64,000 bases of DNA, from the NCBI RefSeq assembly GCF_029542205.1, contig NZ_CP113783.1:3711001-3775000 (forward strand), in the 5' to 3' direction. Source of the DNA: Pseudoxanthomonas sp. SE1. GTDB taxonomy: Bacteria > Pseudomonadota > Gammaproteobacteria > Xanthomonadales > Xanthomonadaceae. Shown here one piece after another: positions 61,101 through 64,000 of the stretch (positions are counted from its first letter, which is position 1; the number at the start of each line of letters is the position of its first letter). Below the pieces are notes generated by a model. That model saw nothing but the letters and a program-made list of their open reading frames with translations, did not search any database and was not told where the DNA came from. A program made the position numbers and the translations under genes.

Positions 61101-62435
61101 TCAGCGCAGCAGATACTGGTTGAGCAGGTTCTCGTAGCGCTCCTGCTTGCCGCTGGTCTGCTTCGGTTCGCCCTGCGTAGCCGCCAGTGCCGCCAGATCG
61201 GCCAGCCCCAGCGTGCCATTCTCGAAGTCCTTGCCCTTGCCGCTGTCGAAGCTGGCATAGCGTTCCTTGCGCCACTGCTCCCACGGCGACTCGGTCAGCA
61301 GCGCATGCGCCACTTCCAGCCCGCGCGCGAACGCATCCATGCCGCCGATGTGGGCGATGAACAGGTCTTCCAGGTCGGTCGATTCGCGGCGCACCTTGGC
61401 ATCGAAGTTCAGACCGCCCTCCAGCCCACCCTGGCGCAGCACCACCAGCATCGCGCCCACGGTGTCGTACAGATCGGTGGGGAACTGGTCGGTATCCCAG
61501 CCGTTCTGCGCGTTGCCGCGGTTGGCATCGATGCTGCCCAGCAGGCCATGGTCGCTGGCCACCTGCAGGTCGTGCTCGAACGTGTGGCCCGAGAGCGTGG
61601 CGTGGTTGGCTTCGATGTTCAGCTTGAAGTCCTTCGCCAGCCCATGCTCCTTCAGGAAACCGGCCACCGTGGCGCTGTCGAAGTCGTACTGGTGCTTCAT
61701 CGGCTCCATCGGCTTGGGCTCGATCAGGAAGTTGCCCTTCAACCCGATGCTGCGCCCGTAGTCGCGCGCCATGGTCAGGAAACGGGCGAAGTGCTCCACC
61801 TCGCGCTTCATCTGCGTGTTGACCAGCGAGGCGTAGCCTTCGCGGCCGCCCCAGAACACGTAGTGCTCGCCACCCAGTTCCACCGTGGCTTCCAGCGCCG
61901 CCTTCACCTGCACCGCCGCGCGGGCGACGACGGCGAAATCCGGATTGGTCGAGGCGCCGTTCATGTAGCGCGGATGCGAGAACAGGTTGGCCGTGCCCCA
62001 GAGCAGCTTCATACCCGTCGCGTTCTGGCGCTCTTTCGCCAAGGCAACCATGTGTTTCAGGTTCTTCTCGTACTCTCCGATGTCGTCCGCATCCGGCGCC
62101 AGGTCGATGTCGTGGAAGCACCAGTACGGCACGCCCAGCTTGGTGAAGAACTCGAACGCGGCATCGACCTTGGCCTCGGCCGTGGCCATCGGTGTGCCGG
62201 CCTCCCACGGGAAGTGGCGCGTGCCCGGGCCGAAGGGATCATGGCCGGCGTTGCAGAAGGTGTGCCAGTAGCAGACGGCGAAGCGCAGGTGCTCCTGCAT
62301 GGTCTTGCCACCGACCTTCTTCTGCGCGTCGTAGACCTTGAACGCCAGCGGGTTGTCCGAGCCGCGGCCTTCGAAGGGAATGCGGCCGATGCCGGGGAAG
62401 TATTCCTTGGCGCCGATGAAGGGCTGGGTGTTCAT
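61101..62435 (-). CDS. xylA: Xylose isomerase
   Basis: Converts D-xylose to D-xylulose. 444 residues from ATG 62435, the size of class II (long) xylose isomerases. Motifs: [21 protein letters not shown] with the catalytic His and Asp, [37 protein letters not shown] with the metal-binding Glu, [16 protein letters not shown], and GSIDANRGN. Cytoplasmic tetramer using Mg/Mn/Co in the family. It lies 44 bp after xylB. Confidence 0.97.
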   Translation of the reverse strand: MNTQPFIGAKEYFPGIGRIPFEGRGSDNPLAFKVYDAQKKVGGKTMQEHLRFAVCYWHTFCNAGHDPFGPGTRHFPWEAGTPMATAEAKVDAAFEFFTKLGVPYWCFHDIDLAPDADDIGEYEKNLKHMVALAKERQNATGMKLLWGTANLFSHPRYMNGASTNPDFAVVARAAVQVKAALEATVELGGEHYVFWGGREGYASLVNTQMKREVEHFARFLTMARDYGRSIGLKGNFLIEPKPMEPMKHQYDFDSATVAGFLKEHGLAKDFKLNIEANHATLSGHTFEHDLQVASDHGLLGSIDANRGNAQNGWDTDQFPTDLYDTVGAMLVVLRQGGLEGGLNFDAKVRRESTDLEDLFIAHIGGMDAFARGLEVAHALLTESPWEQWRKERYASFDSGKGKDFENGTLGLADLAALAATQGEPKQTSGKQERYENLLNQYLLR

Positions 62436-62479
62436 GCTGCGGTGATCCTGTGGTTGTGCGAGGTGTCGCGGGGGGGACG

Positions 62480-63973
62480 TCAGCCGCGTTGCAGCGGGGT
62501 GACGGCATCGAGGTGCTGGAGGAAGCGGGTGTAGGCCGTCGCATAGGCCTGCGCGCGGGACGCATCGGGCGTGGCGGACAAGGCCGCATCGAAGGCGATG
62601 TGCTCGTGCGTGATGTCGGCAATGGACGCGCCCTCGCCTTCTGCACGACCCAGCGCCCACAGCGCCTGCAGGGCCGCACCGAAGGCCGCACCCTCGGACT
62701 GCACGGGCACCTCCACCGGCAGGCCGAACACATCGGCCACCATCTGCCGCCACGCCGCGCTGTTGCTGCCGCCGCCGGTCAGCACGATGCGATCGAAGCA
62801 CATGCCCGCGCGCACGAAGGCATCGAAGCCGTACTTCAGGCTGTAGGTCGCCCCTTCCATCGCGGCGCGGTAGACGTGCGCGGCGGTCAGGTTGTTCGTG
62901 TCCATCCCGGCCAGCACGCCCTTGCCCCGCGGCAGGTCCGGCGTGCGCTCACCGTTGAGGAAGGGCAGCATCACCAGCCCGTCCGCGCCGGGCGGCGTGG
63001 CATGCAGGTGCGCATCGCCCTCGCGCGTGCTGAAGCCGAAGGCCTTGGCCACCTGTTCGGTTGCCACCGTGCAGTTCATCGTGCAGATCAGCGGCAGCCA
63101 GCCGCCGGTGGAGGAGCAGAACGCGGCCCAGGCGCCATCGGGATCGACCACGGGCGTGTCCGAATAGGCGAACAGCGTGCCCGAGGTGCCCAGGCTCATC
63201 GCCAGCCGGCCCTCTTCCACGCAGCCGGTGCCGATGGCCGCCATCATGTTGTCGCCGCCCCCGACGGCGACCTTCGCCGTCGCCGGAAGGCCCAGTCGCG
63301 CGGCTGCGGTGGGATTGATGTCGAACAGCGCATCCGGGGCCGCGATCGGCGGCAGGCACTCAGCGAGATCGCGCTCCGCATCCGTCGCATGCAGCAGCTC
63401 GGCCGACCAGGTGCGCGTGCGGACATCGAGCCAGCCGGTGCCGGAGGCATCGCCGTACTCGCAGAAGCGCTGGCCGGTCAGCACGAAGTTGAGGTAGTCG
63501 TGCGGCAGCAGGATGGTCGCCAGCCGTGCGTAGGCATCGGGACGATGCGTCTTCGTCCACGGCAGCTTCGAGGCGGTGTAACCGGCCAGGATCGGATTGC
63601 CCGCAAGCGCAATCGTCGCTGTCGAACCGCCCACGGCATCCATGATCTGCGCGCACTCGGCGGTCGTGCTGGTGTCGCACCACAGTTTGGCCGGGGCCAG
63701 CACATTGCCTTCCGCATCGAGCGGCACGAAGCCGTGCTGCTGGCCCGATACCGACAACGCCACGATGCGCGCACGCACGGCCGGATCAATGCGATCGAAG
63801 CAGGCCTGCATCGCGGTCACCCAGTCGGCGGGGTGCTGCTCGCGGCTGCCGTCGTCGCCGCTCATCAAGTCGAGCGGCGCACTGGCCGTGGCCACGAGGG
63901 CGCGCGCGGCGGCGTCGTAGACCACCACCTTCAGGCTCTGCGTGCCTGCATCGATGCCGGCGACCAGGCTCAT
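62480..63973 (-). CDS. xylB: Xylulokinase
   Basis: Phosphorylates D-xylulose to xylulose 5-phosphate. 497-residue FGGY kinase: [16 protein letters not shown] at the N-terminus, [48 protein letters not shown] [12 protein letters not shown] and [18 protein letters not shown]. First visible gene of the xyl block. The ATG at 63973 has AAGGAA 5 bp upstream. A frame ending in the ATGA overlap upstream hints at another gene beyond the window. Confidence 0.96.
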   Translation of the reverse strand: MSLVAGIDAGTQSLKVVVYDAAARALVATASAPLDLMSGDDGSREQHPADWVTAMQACFDRIDPAVRARIVALSVSGQQHGFVPLDAEGNVLAPAKLWCDTSTTAECAQIMDAVGGSTATIALAGNPILAGYTASKLPWTKTHRPDAYARLATILLPHDYLNFVLTGQRFCEYGDASGTGWLDVRTRTWSAELLHATDAERDLAECLPPIAAPDALFDINPTAAARLGLPATAKVAVGGGDNMMAAIGTGCVEEGRLAMSLGTSGTLFAYSDTPVVDPDGAWAAFCSSTGGWLPLICTMNCTVATEQVAKAFGFSTREGDAHLHATPPGADGLVMLPFLNGERTPDLPRGKGVLAGMDTNNLTAAHVYRAAMEGATYSLKYGFDAFVRAGMCFDRIVLTGGGSNSAAWRQMVADVFGLPVEVPVQSEGAAFGAALQALWALGRAEGEGASIADITHEHIAFDAALSATPDASRAQAYATAYTRFLQHLDAVTPLQRG

Positions 63974-64000
63974 GCCATTTCCTTCTTCATGCGTTCACCA

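Overview
This window looks like chromosomal DNA of a high-GC gammaproteobacterium of the Xanthomonadaceae (Pseudoxanthomonas / Stenotrophomonas / Xanthomonas type). The reasons are the codon use, GTAG-type REP palindromes, a xanthomonad-style NdvB, and a xylose-isomerase/xylulokinase/sugar-porter/GH3 block. The genus is inference. No rRNA or tRNA gene, insertion sequence or CRISPR array was seen.

Layout. (1) 1-11970: partial glucokinase (minus), then a 2900-residue cyclic beta-glucan synthase, a small unknown gene and a NAMPT-type phosphoribosyltransferase (plus). (2) 11975-28335, all on the minus strand: nitrate use. Read in transcription order it is nasT-nasS, a regulated leader, narK-nirB-nirD-nasA-cobA, moeA-mobA, then napEFDABC. 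A precorrin-2 dehydrogenase diverges from nasT, so siroheme and molybdenum cofactor genes sit beside the enzymes that need them. The narK leader carries a sigma-54 promoter, an NtrC-like site, two ANTAR-type hexaloop hairpins and an intrinsic terminator. (3) 29462-34291: hemN-fnr and the quinol nitric oxide reductase gene. (4) 34537-39354: an accessory stretch, partly of much lower GC, with a frameshifted Mrr-like nuclease, a nonsense-split TIGR04141-type gene, two unknown cassette-like genes and a lipoprotein gene. Integron attC-like sites and three GTAG palindromes occur here and no integrase was seen, so I read it as a decayed cassette array. (5) 39429-48842: denitrification accessory genes (nnrS, a SirB2-type gene, a DUF2249 gene), a copper TonB receptor, AniA-type nirK, nirV, a SCO gene and azurin. 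(6) 48901-55311, minus strand: a tight operon of a thermostable-hemolysin-family protein, an AMP-ligase, a heme-oxygenase-like diiron protein, an SDR and a secreted repeat protein, ending in a response regulator and a histidine kinase. (7) 55442-63973, minus strand: xylB-xylA-sugar porter-GH3-Na+/sugar symporter.

How it fits together. Nitrate is taken up by NarK, reduced by NasA and then by siroheme-dependent NirBD for assimilation, or reduced in the periplasm by Nap. Nitrite goes to NO by NirK and NO to N2O by qNor. No nitrous oxide reductase gene is present in the window. An FNR-type regulator with all four cluster cysteines is encoded beside hemN. TTGAC/T-N4-(A/G)TCAA boxes lie upstream of hemN-fnr, norB, nnrS, a small metal-motif gene and nirK, which suggests one oxygen-controlled regulon. 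Two of these boxes lie exactly 41.5 bp from a start codon that has no ribosome binding site, suggesting leaderless transcripts.

The best candidate for an undescribed system is the seven-gene operon at 48901-55311. It has the enzymes of a small fatty-acid-derived metabolite pathway coupled to its own two-component system.
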